A DNA stretch of 64,000 nt from Arenicella xantha (GTDB lineage Bacteria > Pseudomonadota > Gammaproteobacteria > Arenicellales > Arenicellaceae). The translations under genes and the position numbers were made by a program. Below the pieces are notes generated by a model that did no database searches, was not told the DNA's origin, and worked only from the letters and a program-made list of their open reading frames with translations. Shown one piece after another: positions 15,722-25,088 of the stretch (positions are counted from its first letter, which is position 1; each line of letters starts with the position of its first letter). The DNA is taken from contig NZ_QNRT01000001.1 in assembly GCF_003315245.1 (NCBI RefSeq), positions 564,963 through 628,962 on the forward strand. The letters are read 5' to 3'.

Positions 15722-17410
15722 CTAGTCTCGGACATAGCCGGCTAAAACATCGTCAGGTGATATTTCCTGAGGAGTCAACGCCAAATTATTGCCCGTTGTT
15801 TCTCTATAAATTTGTCTAGCCTTCTTAACAGCAGATTTTCCATGCCTGAATCTTTCGAGTTCGCTATCGATCATAGCGTTTGCTTCGACTGCAATAGCAC
15901 CCATATCGATCCTTGCACCACCCTTATTCTTTCTAATGAAATCAATTCGTCCATTGACGTAACTGCTGATGTATTGTTGTTTTAACTCAATGTCCACGGC
16001 TTCAATTAGTTCAATTGCCTGTTTTAAAGACAAATCCGGGTTAGACCGACTGATGCACTCAGCGGTGAAATAGTGGCTCTCAATGTCGACTCCTGCTGTC
16101 AAAAATGGATTGCACTGCAAGGTCCTTATTTTCACTCTCCACTCTTCCCGCTCGTCCTCGCTCATGTAATCGCTATCCCTATGTACGACAACATTTGCAT
16201 CGGGCTTAGAGCCTTTTATGACTTCAAGCAGAGGTCGGAGATTTTTTAAGCTGGTACAGCCGTGATATGAAAGAAAAAGAGACTTTTCCTCCTGGAAACC
16301 TGATACTAAAGCCAGATGTTTCAAACCACGACAATTTGTATCTTCAGTCAAGAATATATTTATCTTAGATCCATCTTCGGCAACCATCTCCTTGACATCT
16401 AAAGCTCCAATATCCAAGAAAATCGGAAGACTATAATCATCTCGAACTATTTCGGCTGTTCCTGCGCGAACCCAAACAAACTTCGCCTGACCTCTGAGCG
16501 TGTCAACTACATGTCTAGAATGTGTGGTCAATACCACTTGTGTGTGCCTCTCTTCAGAAACCGACTTCAAAAGCTCACACAGTAAACGCTGATTGTTTGG
16601 ATGAAGATGTGAATCCGGCTCGTCAAGTATTATTAACGATGGATGGAAATAGTGGACGTAGCTCAGGATTTGTACCGCTTGTAAGATACCAGTGCCAGCC
16701 AGTTCGACTGGTACCTCGCGATTATCGTTGACGATATTCACGCCTATAAATTCATCGGTGTTGTTATTAAATGAAACTATTAGATCCATCTTCGGGAAAA
16801 GACTCTGCAAATCTATTAGAAAATTGTCCCAATCCTCGTTTTTTGCATTCAGCCTCAATAACACGTTTCTAAAAACTAGATTTGCGTCACCTCTTGCGAT
16901 AGTCCGAAGTAAAACGCCATCTGACATGTACGTTTCGTTCTTCGCTATGCCAGATAATCCCGGTGAATATATAGTAAAAGGCTGTTCCAATGAACTGATA
17001 GTTTTAGCTGCTGCAACATTGGAGACAATCACTTGGATATTTCCGTTGCGCCCCTTCTTTGTCGTCACATCAATTAGCTGACCGTCATTCAGGGTGATTT
17101 GTACGCTTATGGCTCTTGCTTCATCCTCTAATAGAGTGCCGCCAAAACCCAAAGCATGAAGGTCTTCGCACGGGGTATATAAGAGTTCTGCTCGACTAAG
17201 ACTGCTGCTGATGGTTTGTTTGTTACCCCACTTATCAAGTAAATTCATTGCTTGAATCAAACCTACACTAAAGTGCAAAGCTTGGACCAAAGTACTTTTG
17301 CCAGCGTTGTTTGCTCCTACGAAACAATTAATGCTGCCTAACTCAAAATTCGCGTCTTCTATGCCTTTAAAACGCCGCACCCGAATTCTGTCTATAGAAA
17401 CTCCAGTCAT
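15722..17410 (-). CDS. OLD-like AAA ATPase with TOPRIM-like C-terminus
   Basis: A 562-residue protein with an ABC/SMC-type ATPase module. RFKGIEDANFELG precedes Walker A GANNAGKST (residues 32-40). Near residues 259-266, IILDEPDSHLHP gives Walker B with the conserved Glu and D-loop-like His. VVLTTHSRHVVD follows as the switch region. The C-terminal part begins NIFLTEDTNC and has VVVHRDSDYMSEDE near residue 410, reminiscent of the acidic motifs of an OLD-family TOPRIM nuclease, though degenerate. OLD-type proteins include phage P2 Old and the GajA subunit of Gabija, so a defence or DNA-repair role is plausible. GAGGGAG precedes the start. No UvrD-like GajB partner is adjacent. It lies beside decayed mobile-element DNA, consistent with acquisition. 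Confidence 0.75.
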   Translation of the reverse strand: MTGVSIDRIRVRRFKGIEDANFELGSINCFVGANNAGKSTLVQALHFSVGLIQAMNLLDKWGNKQTISSSLSRAELLYTPCEDLHALGFGGTLLEDEARAISVQITLNDGQLIDVTTKKGRNGNIQVIVSNVAAAKTISSLEQPFTIYSPGLSGIAKNETYMSDGVLLRTIARGDANLVFRNVLLRLNAKNEDWDNFLIDLQSLFPKMDLIVSFNNNTDEFIGVNIVNDNREVPVELAGTGILQAVQILSYVHYFHPSLIILDEPDSHLHPNNQRLLCELLKSVSEERHTQVVLTTHSRHVVDTLRGQAKFVWVRAGTAEIVRDDYSLPIFLDIGALDVKEMVAEDGSKINIFLTEDTNCRGLKHLALVSGFQEEKSLFLSYHGCTSLKNLRPLLEVIKGSKPDANVVVHRDSDYMSEDEREEWRVKIRTLQCNPFLTAGVDIESHYFTAECISRSNPDLSLKQAIELIEAVDIELKQQYISSYVNGRIDFIRKNKGGARIDMGAIAVEANAMIDSELERFRHGKSAVKKARQIYRETTGNNLALTPQEISPDDVLAGYVRD

Positions 17411-17465
17411 GAAAACTCCCTCTCACTCCGTTACTTAATCAACCTTTAACATCATTGAGAATTGC

Positions 17466-18188
17466 CTATCCGCACTTGCTGTCGCCGCAGCTAAGACAAG
17501 TCATACACCCATCCATCAAAACTAAAGCCTTGGTGCTGCACTTAGAGCACACACTGGCCGATTCAGGAAACGCACCTTTCTCCAATTTCTTACCATCGCT
17601 CGCGTCTTGCGCGGCATCAATTTCTTCGCGTTTTTTGGCTAAGAATTCTTTCTGATGCTCGTCTAGATTGTCGGTTTTGATCATGCCGATCATTTGCATG
17701 TGGCGCTCGATGCAGTGGCCGATCTCGGCAACGATACTTGGCATAAAGATGCCGCCGGGCTTGAAGTAACCGCCCTTTGGATCAAACACGGCTTTCAGTT
17801 CTTCTACCATGAAGGTAGTGTCGCCGCCTTTACGGAACACCGCAGAGATCAAGCGCGTGAGAGCAACAACCCATTGAAAGTTGTCCATGTTTTTGGAGTT
17901 AATGAATACTTCAAACGGGCGACGTGCTTCGTGCTCGGTGCCTTCGTTTAGAATAATGTCATTAATGGTGATGTACATAGCGTGTTCGGTGACGGGCGTT
18001 TTCACCTTGTAGGTAGACCCCACCAACATATCTGGGCGCTTAACCGACTCATGCATACGCACTACTTCGGCTTTCTTTTGCTGCGCTTCGACTTCATCAG
18101 CGGTGGCTCGTCGCGCTTGATCTAATTCAATCGACTCAGCGGTTTTTACTTTGTAGCTGGTGATTTTGCTTTCTATTTTTTTAACCAT
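17466..18188 (-). CDS. nrdJb: Class II ribonucleotide reductase, C-terminal subunit NrdJb
   Basis: A 240-residue protein matching the separately encoded C-terminal part of adenosylcobalamin-dependent ribonucleotide reductase, as in Pseudomonas aeruginosa NrdJb. The central region (ITINDIILNEG ... GGDTTFMVEELKAVFDP) is the domain usually fused to the end of NrdJ. The tail carries Cys pairs CSKCSTKALV and DGCMTCLSCGDSKCG. These probably bind zinc and include the mobile cysteines that re-reduce the active site after each turnover. GAGGA precedes the ATG. It lies 265 bp downstream of nrdJa on the same strand, separated by a strong hairpin, so expression of the two may be tuned separately. Confidence 0.9.
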   Translation of the reverse strand: MVKKIESKITSYKVKTAESIELDQARRATADEVEAQQKKAEVVRMHESVKRPDMLVGSTYKVKTPVTEHAMYITINDIILNEGTEHEARRPFEVFINSKNMDNFQWVVALTRLISAVFRKGGDTTFMVEELKAVFDPKGGYFKPGGIFMPSIVAEIGHCIERHMQMIGMIKTDNLDEHQKEFLAKKREEIDAAQDASDGKKLEKGAFPESASVCSKCSTKALVLMDGCMTCLSCGDSKCG

Positions 18189-18295
18189 GATTTGGTTCCT
18201 CTGTGGCGCGAGCCGCTCGGTGTGGTGGTGCCGACCGGCTTGGGTTTGCGCTAACTAATGTTCTGTAATTTAATATTTATTCTTAGCAGTACTTT

Positions 18296-18338
18296 CGCAA
18301 ATACATGGAGCCAAAATGGTTTGAACCATGTATTTGCG
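18296..18338 (-). promoter_or_regulatory. Strong inverted repeat between nrdJa and nrdJb
   Basis: CGCAAATACATGG (18296-18308) and CCATGTATTTGCG (18326-18338) form a perfect 13-bp stem with a 17-nt loop. The loop itself contains a short CCA/TGG pairing. No U-run follows in the direction of transcription, so it is not a standard terminator. An mRNA-processing or stability hairpin, or a protein-binding palindrome, is possible. Confidence 0.65.
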
Positions 18339-18453
18339 TCGACGTCTCTTGGTGAGGCCATTTCTTGCTAGGCAAGGTGAGGAACTGTTTCAAGTAAGTA
18401 ACGCGCTTAAAATTATTCCCCAATGCGGACTAGCGTAAAATGGATGCTCCCAA

Positions 18454-20652
18454 TTAGAACTTTCCGTAGTAACCTTCTTTCAAAGCATCGAACAAGTTCG
18501 CTGCGGTATGCGTTTCACCGTCATACTCAACTTCTTCGTTACCTTTTAACTCCATAGTTGTACCGTCTTCTAAAGTGAATTGGTAAACGGTGTTTTCCAA
18601 ATCATCTTCTTTCACCAGCACGCCTTGAAATGCCTCTGGGTTGAAGCGGAAGGTGGTGCAACCTTTTAGACCTTTGTCATACGCGTACATATAGATATCT
18701 TTGAAATCTTCATACGGGTAATCGGTAGGTACATTGGCGGTTTTTGAGATGCTCGAATCAACCCACTTTTGCGCTGCCGCTTGAATGTCGACGTGTTGCT
18801 TTGGTGAGATAGTGTCCGAGGTCACAAAGTTAGCAGGTAGTTGCTCTTCAGGATTCTCTGAATACGGCATTGCGTTAGCGTTAACCACTTCACGGTAGGC
18901 CAACAACTCGTATGAGAATACGTCTACTTTTTCTTTGGTCTTGCGGCCTTCACGAATAACGTTACGCGCATAGTGATGTGCAAAACTTGGCTCGATACCG
19001 TTGCTGGCATTATTCGCCATCGACAATGAAATTGTGCCGGTTGGCGCAATAGAACTGTGGTGCGTAAAACGCGCACCAACTTTCGACAATTCTTCGACTA
19101 ACTCAGCGTCCACTTCAGCGATTTGCTGCATGTAGCGACTGTATTTAGCGTGTAACTCAGCGCCACTTACTTGGTCACCAACTTGGTAACCGTCTTCGGC
19201 CATTTCAGGTCGTAAGCTCAGCATTTCTTGATCAACCGTAAAGGTCTCGGTCATGATCGGCGCTGGGCCTTTTTCTTTGGCAAGTTCGAGTGCTTGATTC
19301 CAACCTGACATGGCCATTTCGCGTGCCACACGCTCAGTGAATTCAACCGATGCTTCGTCACCGTAGGTCATGCCCAACATAGTCGCTGTTGAACCCAAGC
19401 CTAAAAAGCCCATGCCATGACGGCGCTTACGCTCGATCTCATTGCGTTGCCCTTCTAATGGCAAGCCGTTGATTTCGACTACGTTGTCGAGCATGCGAGT
19501 AAACACGCCAACCACTTCACTGTATTTTTCCCAGTCGAAGCGCGCTTCGGCAGTGAATGGATCAACCACAAATTTAGTCAGGTTCACAGAACCTAATAGG
19601 CAACTGCCATACGGTGGTAACGGTTGCTCACCACATGGGTTGGTGGCACGAATATTCTCAACAAACCAGTTGTTGTTCTTAGTGTTAACTTCGTCAATCA
19701 AGATAAAGCCAGGTTCAGCAAAATCGTAAGTCGACGTCATGATCATGTTCCACAAACGATTAGCTGGAATCGTGTTGTAGATTTTGCAGGCGGTAAGGCC
19801 TTGCTCATTTTTGATGTAACCGCCTTCGGCTGGGTAACGACGCCAAATAATTTCAGGTGAGGAATATACGTCGAGCTGATCTTGTTTAGCTTCTTTCTCA
19901 GTCACCGGGAATGACAAATTCCAGTCGGTGTCATTTTTAACCGCTTCGATAAATTCCGAGGTAATCAACAGTGACAAGTTGAACTGACGTAGACGACCGT
20001 CTTCACGCTTGGCGCGAATGAATTCCATAACATCAGGGTGACTCACATCAAACGTGGCCATTTGCGCGCCACGACGGCCACCAGCCGATGACACGGTGAA
20101 ACACATTTTGTCGAAGATATCCATAAACGACAGCGGGCCAGAGGTGTACGCACCAGCACCCGACACATACGCACCTTTAGGACGAAGTGTGGAGAATTCA
20201 TAACCAATACCACAACCTGCTTTGAGGGTCATGCCGGCTTCGTGGTTCTTATTTAGGATGTCGTCCATTGAGTCGGTAATAGTGCCCGACACGGTACAAT
20301 TAATGGTCGAAGTTGCCGGTTTGTACGCTTGTGCGCCGGCATTAGAAATAATACGCCCTGCAGGCAATGCACCGTTATCTAAAGCCCATACGAAGCGCTC
20401 ATACCAATGCTCACGCAAGGCATCAGTCTGCTCTACACCAGACAAGGCACTGGCAATACGCTCAAAGGTGTCATGCGTTGTTTCATCAACAGGCTTACCG
20501 GCCTTGTCTTTCAAGCGATATTTTTTATCCCAAATGTCAGCCGATGTGGACTGCAGTGACATTTGTTTGAGTTTCTTCTCTCCGCCTTTAGCCGCGGCGA
20601 GTGCGGTAACGTGCTGGCTTCCTGCTTGCAGGTCTTGTACGGGCTTGCCCAT
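18454..20652 (-). CDS. nrdJa: Class II (B12-dependent) ribonucleotide reductase, catalytic subunit NrdJa
   Basis: A 732-residue catalytic subunit that reduces ribonucleotides to deoxyribonucleotides using adenosylcobalamin, with no oxygen requirement. Visible marks: GRIISNAGAQAYKPATSTIN for substrate/active-site entry, then the barrel core NPCGEQPLPPYGSCLLGSVN carrying the thiyl-radical Cys and catalytic Glu. PTGTISLSMANNASNGIEPS and GCTTFRFNPE come near the end. It lacks the C-terminal zinc/thiol tail of single-chain NrdJ, which is supplied by nrdJb downstream. GAGGACC precedes the ATG. No cobalamin riboswitch is seen upstream; a possible NrdR box lies far upstream at 21430. No class I nrdAB is present in this window. 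Confidence 0.95.
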   Translation of the reverse strand: MGKPVQDLQAGSQHVTALAAAKGGEKKLKQMSLQSTSADIWDKKYRLKDKAGKPVDETTHDTFERIASALSGVEQTDALREHWYERFVWALDNGALPAGRIISNAGAQAYKPATSTINCTVSGTITDSMDDILNKNHEAGMTLKAGCGIGYEFSTLRPKGAYVSGAGAYTSGPLSFMDIFDKMCFTVSSAGGRRGAQMATFDVSHPDVMEFIRAKREDGRLRQFNLSLLITSEFIEAVKNDTDWNLSFPVTEKEAKQDQLDVYSSPEIIWRRYPAEGGYIKNEQGLTACKIYNTIPANRLWNMIMTSTYDFAEPGFILIDEVNTKNNNWFVENIRATNPCGEQPLPPYGSCLLGSVNLTKFVVDPFTAEARFDWEKYSEVVGVFTRMLDNVVEINGLPLEGQRNEIERKRRHGMGFLGLGSTATMLGMTYGDEASVEFTERVAREMAMSGWNQALELAKEKGPAPIMTETFTVDQEMLSLRPEMAEDGYQVGDQVSGAELHAKYSRYMQQIAEVDAELVEELSKVGARFTHHSSIAPTGTISLSMANNASNGIEPSFAHHYARNVIREGRKTKEKVDVFSYELLAYREVVNANAMPYSENPEEQLPANFVTSDTISPKQHVDIQAAAQKWVDSSISKTANVPTDYPYEDFKDIYMYAYDKGLKGCTTFRFNPEAFQGVLVKEDDLENTVYQFTLEDGTTMELKGNEEVEYDGETHTAANLFDALKEGYYGKF

Positions 20653-21774
20653 TGGGTTGGTCCTCTATTCTTTTGTGTTGTCAGCGCAGGCAGTTAGTAA
20701 AACCAAGTCGGGATGGGTCGACATGAAGGTTTAATCTGCTCTTCGCCAAAAAACACAGGTGTTTTATGGTTAGGTATCGGCATTTATTTACTACTGTTAA
20801 TGGGATAACCAATAACAATAGATAGAAGGAAAGCAAAAGCCGCGGTATTAACACGGCAGGTAACTCAGCATTCCCCTTCTCTTGGTCTGTCACAACGGAT
20901 TCAGCGTAAAACCCACTTTATCTAAGCGCTGGTATCATGCCGAGGCACGTCGCACATTTGCGAATAATTCAGCAAGCAGCATGTCAAAAGTTCTCAATTT
21001 AAAACTCTTACCCAAAAAAGCTAGCAAATTGATATTGAGCTATCGGTGTTCGGTTTTGCATGCACATTGGTTCTGCTGAGTGATGCTAATGCTAAAGGCT
21101 GAGTCTTAAGTTGCTCAGGCTCAGTCAACAATCACCAGCAAACATAACCGGTCGAAAACAATCACTAAGCGACAACTTGATGCAACAAGCAAAGACAAAC
21201 AGCAACAATCACAAACAGACAACGTGGCGACGATAAAACAATCAATTTCACGCTACATTTTTAAGCTCGTCTTACGACGATCCCACATTACGCTAACCCG
21301 GCATAGACGTTAACTTAACACTAGATTTTGGCCCGCTGCATGGAATGGAAAATCACGTCGAAATGACGTAGATATCAGCGTTTTCAATACCTTAGCGCGT
21401 TTTTTGAAGAAATGGTTAATCCTTAAAAAACACTATATGTTGTGGTCATGACCAGAGCAGACCCAAAGATAATGGGTCGAAGACAAAATCGCAAGCTGTT
21501 TATGAAGTTTTGAGGGTAATTATTATCGTCGATAATTTATTGGCGATTTTGGTAGACAAAACGCCTAAAAAAAGTTGTCGACCTCTAAATAAATAAGTGA
21601 TAAACGGCTACTTCGAAGCCCTACATTAACGCGTCCCAGCCAATCCTTTTTTCTGCTTTGAAAGATGCTACACTTTGCGCAATTATCCGTGATGTTGAAA
21701 TGATTCGCCAACCCTCATTACCACCAACCACACATAACGCTAATCGCGTTCTACCTCGCTCAAGGCTGCACATT
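20653..21774. other. Long non-coding region between nrdJa and Sel1/SH3 gene
   Basis: About 1.1 kb between divergent genes with no convincing reading frame. It contains a possible NrdR box (21430-21445) and a small inverted repeat, GACCC...GGGTC, around 21460-21480. Length and lack of genes leave room for a small RNA or a long leader, but nothing specific is recognised. Confidence 0.45.
21430..21445. promoter_or_regulatory. Possible NrdR box
   Basis: ACACTATATGTTGTGG fits the 16-bp NrdR consensus (ACACWATATMTWGTGT) apart from two positions. NrdR represses ribonucleotide reductase operons, and nrdJa is the nearest such gene, but its start is about 780 bp away and I find no second box at the usual spacing. 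Confidence 0.35.
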
Positions 21775-23247
21775 ATGCGCCTGCTGGTAAGCGTGGTGCT
21801 GAGCCTATGGTGTGCTGGTTTGGTTGCCAACGCGCAAACCGATTTTCCAATTCACGCGAACTCCCCAAATCTGAAAGCCGAATTTAAAAAAGAGTTGGAC
21901 AAGTGGATGGAGCGCGCCTACGAAGGCGATGCAGAGGCACAATTCAAAGTTGGCGTATTATTTGCCAATGAGCAGTTCAAATCAGCCGATTACGAACAAG
22001 CCGTGTACTGGTATAAACAGGCGGCTCGCCAAGGCCACACCTTAGCGCAATATAATTTAGGCCATCAATACTTAAACGGCATTGGCGTAAAACCCAGTGA
22101 AGCAACGGCAATGAGTTGGTGGTTAAAAGCAGCCAAACAAGGCCACCCTTTAGCGCAGTTCAATGTTGGTCGCGCCTACTATTTGGGCATAGGCCTAAAG
22201 AAAGACTTGAGCCTCTCACGGATCTGGTTTGAGCGAGCCGCGAGCAACCAAGAACCGCGCTCAATTGAAATTCTTGAACAACTAGGATGGGCCACGCCAG
22301 GCCAATACGCGGTGAGCAAGCAGCCAGACACAGCGCCAGTTGCAGTGATTGAACAACCTAGCGCACCGCAAGCGAACACACAAAAAGCAACGCCCAAAGC
22401 CCTAGCCCAACCAACACCAAGCCCAGCGGCCTCAGCAGCGGCGATTACCCAAACACCGATCGACACCGCAAACGATTCATTGGTGATTACCGAACGTCCA
22501 CAACGCGACAGTTTGGCGCGTCGCAGCGATTCACAGGAAATCACTTCCAAAGTACAACCAGTCAAAGTACAGCCGGTAGCACTGCCCGCCGCTAAACCAC
22601 CCGTTATCGAGCAAGCTAGTGCGGCTAAACCAGCGGCCTCCGAGTTAGCGCAATCGAGGGTCGTTGAACAAGCACGGCAAGGCGAGACAGCGTCGCTAGA
22701 AAAAGCGCCAGCAAAAACCGAACCCGTCGCTACATTACCAGTTAGCCAGCCAAGCGTGTCACCCAAACCAACAGTTGTTGAAAGCAATAGCTCAAACCGA
22801 GCCAGCTCGTCGCCCGCCAGCAACACAGCGCAAGAACCAGCAAACAGTGCTGAAGCCAGTCATGCGATTGCGGTATATACCAATCCGGCGATACGCAGCG
22901 TATTAATCGCCGTGCTTGAAGAGCGCGATCAGTTGCAAGTCGTATCGCCCGATACAGAATGGACCGCGGTTCGTAGCCCACAGGGGTTTCCAGTATGGGT
23001 CAGCGGTGACTACATTCGCGTCAATGCGGGTCGCGGCACGATTACCGGTTCAGCGGTAAACGCGCGCTCGGTGCCGATTGTTATCCGCGGCACAGTGGTA
23101 GGCCGTCTCGACAAAAACGAAACGGTGACGGTGTTAGAGTCACGTGGTAATTGGTATCGAATTCAATCACCAACACGTTTTCAAGCCTGGGTTAAAACCA
23201 GCGAATTGAAAACTCGACCACAACTCAGCCGAGCACAGAATGACTGA
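21775..23247 (+). CDS. Sel1-repeat and SH3-domain exported protein
   Basis: A 490-residue protein that starts at the ATG at 21775, where a signal peptide begins (MRLLVSVVLSLWCAGLVANA|QTD); an in-frame TTG at 21658 is less likely. About three Sel1 repeats lie at residues 35-145 (GDAEAQFKVGVLF, AQYNLGHQYLNGIGV, AQFNVGRAYYLGIGL). A long Pro/Ala/Gln-rich linker follows, then two bacterial SH3 domains at the C-terminus (about 370-425 and 432-485; VWVSGDYIRV, AWVKTSEL). The layout suggests a periplasmic protein that binds peptidoglycan through SH3 and partners through Sel1. Its stop overlaps the start of zur by 8 bp, so the two are translationally linked. Confidence 0.82.
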   Translation: MRLLVSVVLSLWCAGLVANAQTDFPIHANSPNLKAEFKKELDKWMERAYEGDAEAQFKVGVLFANEQFKSADYEQAVYWYKQAARQGHTLAQYNLGHQYLNGIGVKPSEATAMSWWLKAAKQGHPLAQFNVGRAYYLGIGLKKDLSLSRIWFERAASNQEPRSIEILEQLGWATPGQYAVSKQPDTAPVAVIEQPSAPQANTQKATPKALAQPTPSPAASAAAITQTPIDTANDSLVITERPQRDSLARRSDSQEITSKVQPVKVQPVALPAAKPPVIEQASAAKPAASELAQSRVVEQARQGETASLEKAPAKTEPVATLPVSQPSVSPKPTVVESNSSNRASSSPASNTAQEPANSAEASHAIAVYTNPAIRSVLIAVLEERDQLQVVSPDTEWTAVRSPQGFPVWVSGDYIRVNAGRGTITGSAVNARSVPIVIRGTVVGRLDKNETVTVLESRGNWYRIQSPTRFQAWVKTSELKTRPQLSRAQND

Positions 23248-23731
23248 CCAAAACCAGGTAATTTCGCCGTTTCTAGGCGACCATGATCACAGTCATTGTG
23301 AATCGCAGGCCCTTGAAGTTGCGTTAGAGCAGTGCCGTAAAAAAGGCTTGAAGCTCACCAAGATTCGTCAGCAAGTATTGGAAATCATTTGGTCTCAACA
23401 CAATCCAATTGGCGCTTATGATGTATTGCAACAGCTGCAAGCGCAGGGGCACAAACCCGCGCCGCCAACCGCATACCGGGCGCTTGAATTTTTAGTAGAC
23501 GCTAAGTTGATTCACCGCATCGAATCGTTAAACGCCTACATTGGTTGCCCTTCGCCGGAATCGAGCCACCAGTGCCAGTTCTATATTTGCCGTGAATGTG
23601 GGCATATTGCCGAACTGAACAACAGCGCGGTATCTGATGCGCTATCCGCTGGAGCGGCAGACTTAGGGTTTCGCAGCCAACAGCCGGTGATTGAGGTGCA
23701 TGGTATTTGCCGTGCTTGCCAAGCTGACTAG
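23240..23731 (+). CDS. zur: Zinc uptake regulator Zur (Fur family)
   Basis: A 163-residue Fur-family repressor. The winged helix lies at about residues 35-95 (KLTKIRQQVLEIIW, TAYRALEFLVD). A His-rich N-terminus (HDHSHCES) precedes it. The dimerisation domain has structural zinc pairs CREC and CRAC, and HQCQFYICRECGH matches Zur rather than Fur. It represses zinc-uptake genes when zinc is replete; no Zur target is evident in this window. Coupling to an envelope SH3 protein by an 8-bp overlap is unusual for zur, which more often neighbours znu genes. Confidence 0.9.
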   Translation: MTDQNQVISPFLGDHDHSHCESQALEVALEQCRKKGLKLTKIRQQVLEIIWSQHNPIGAYDVLQQLQAQGHKPAPPTAYRALEFLVDAKLIHRIESLNAYIGCPSPESSHQCQFYICRECGHIAELNNSAVSDALSAGAADLGFRSQQPVIEVHGICRACQAD

Positions 23732-23746
23732 CGTAGAGAATAGCTC

Positions 23747-23780
23747 TGCTAGCGGGCTAATAAAATTATTGGCTAGCCGC
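23747..23780. terminator. Hairpin between convergent zur and rarA
   Basis: GGCTAATAA pairs with TTATTGGCT (with G-T wobble) between the two converging stops; outer bases extend it imperfectly. A likely shared terminator, although the T-runs are short. Confidence 0.45.
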
Positions 23781-25078
23781 TACTTATTCTGCGCACGCAG
23801 GTAAGCCAATTTCTCACGTATCTTAATCTCTAAACCACGCTCTACCGGCTGATAAAACTCAATGTCGCTTAACTCGTCGGGCAAATACGTTTCGCCCGCG
23901 GCATAGCCTCCTTGCTCGTCATGCGCGTAACGGTAACCCTTACCGTAGTCGAGCTCTTTCATTAATTTAGTTGGCGCGTTGCGCAAATGCATGGGCACTT
24001 CCAAAGAGCCTGTCTGCTTAATTGCCGACATAGCCGATTTGTACGCAACATAGACCGCATTACTCTTAGCCGCCACTGCCAAATAGATAACCGCCTGCGC
24101 TAACGCCAACTCACCTTCTGGACTACCCAGTCGTTCTTGGCACTCCCATGCGTCTAAGGTAATTCGCAACGCGCGCGGATCGGCATTGCCGATATCTTCG
24201 CTCGCCATACGCACGACGCGACGCGCAATATAACGCGGGTCGCAGCCACCATCAATCATGCGACACAGCCAGTACAATGCGGCGTCTGGATCAGAGCCAC
24301 GCACCGATTTATGCAGCGCCGATATTTGATCGTAAAATGCTTCGCCACCTTTATCGAATCGTCGCGTGGTACCACCAGCGAGAATTTCAGCTATAAGCTC
24401 AGAAGTTATTTCGCCGTCTTCGGTTAAGTCAGCGGCTATCTCTAGCATGGTTAGCGCACGTCGCGCATCACCATCTACCAACTCCGCAAGCTGATGTTTA
24501 ACCTCATCCGCCATGCGCAAATTTAGCGAACCCAAGCCAAGCTCTTGGTCTTGCAAAGCTCGATCAATCAACGACACTAAATCATCAGGGCCTATCGACT
24601 GCAACACGTAAACCCGCACCCGTGACAGCAATGCGTTGTTAAGTTCAAATGAAGGATTTTCAGTGGTAGCACCAACAAATAAAATGGTGCCATTCTCTAT
24701 ATGAGGCAAGAAGGCATCTTGCTGGGCCTTGTTGAATCGATGTACCTCATCGACAAACAATACAGTATTACCCATGCCCGCGCGCTGGCGATCACTCGCG
24801 GTTTGCACCGCTTCACGAATATCTTTGACTCCCGATAACACCGCCGACAACGACACAAAGGCCGCATCACTTTGGTGCGCGAGTAATTTCGCTAATGTGG
24901 TTTTACCGGTGCCGGGCGGCCCCCAGAACACCATGGAATGCAGCTTACCGCTTTCAATTGCGGATCGCAGCGGCTTATTCGGCGCGAGCAACTGCCGCTG
25001 ACCGACCACGTGTTCCAAACGAGTTGGGCGTAATCGGTCAGCAAGTGGCTGGCTAAATATTTCTGGAGCGGGAGTCAC
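23780..25078 (-). CDS. rarA: Replication-associated recombination protein A
   Basis: A 432-residue AAA+ ATPase (RarA/MgsA, WRNIP1 family) that acts at stalled replication forks as a tetramer. Visible: RPTRLEHVVGQRQLL at the N-terminus, Walker A GPPGTGKTTLAKLL (about residues 52-65) and Walker B LFVDEVHRFNKAQQDAFLPH. Sensor 1 is ATTENPSFELN. The C-terminal MgsA domain (SEDIGNADPRAL, NAPTKLMKELDYGKGYRYAH) is intact. Length is normal for the family. It is 10 bp downstream of ilvD on the same strand, so the two are probably cotranscribed. Confidence 0.95.
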   Translation of the reverse strand: MTPAPEIFSQPLADRLRPTRLEHVVGQRQLLAPNKPLRSAIESGKLHSMVFWGPPGTGKTTLAKLLAHQSDAAFVSLSAVLSGVKDIREAVQTASDRQRAGMGNTVLFVDEVHRFNKAQQDAFLPHIENGTILFVGATTENPSFELNNALLSRVRVYVLQSIGPDDLVSLIDRALQDQELGLGSLNLRMADEVKHQLAELVDGDARRALTMLEIAADLTEDGEITSELIAEILAGGTTRRFDKGGEAFYDQISALHKSVRGSDPDAALYWLCRMIDGGCDPRYIARRVVRMASEDIGNADPRALRITLDAWECQERLGSPEGELALAQAVIYLAVAAKSNAVYVAYKSAMSAIKQTGSLEVPMHLRNAPTKLMKELDYGKGYRYAHDEQGGYAAGETYLPDELSDIEFYQPVERGLEIKIREKLAYLRAQNK

Positions 25079-25088
25079 CCAAACAAGC

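Noticed and set aside
20850-20885. Possible cobalamin riboswitch box (GGCAGGT on the plus strand) upstream of the B12-dependent nrdJa
   Set aside because: Only the first seven bases fit the B12 box; the remaining core elements are absent around it.
20882-21079. A 65-codon plus-strand frame in the nrdJa upstream region
   Set aside because: Composition and lack of a start signal do not support translation.
22179-22826. A 215-codon frame on the minus strand
   Set aside because: Antisense to the low-complexity linker of the Sel1/SH3 gene; no start signal or domain.
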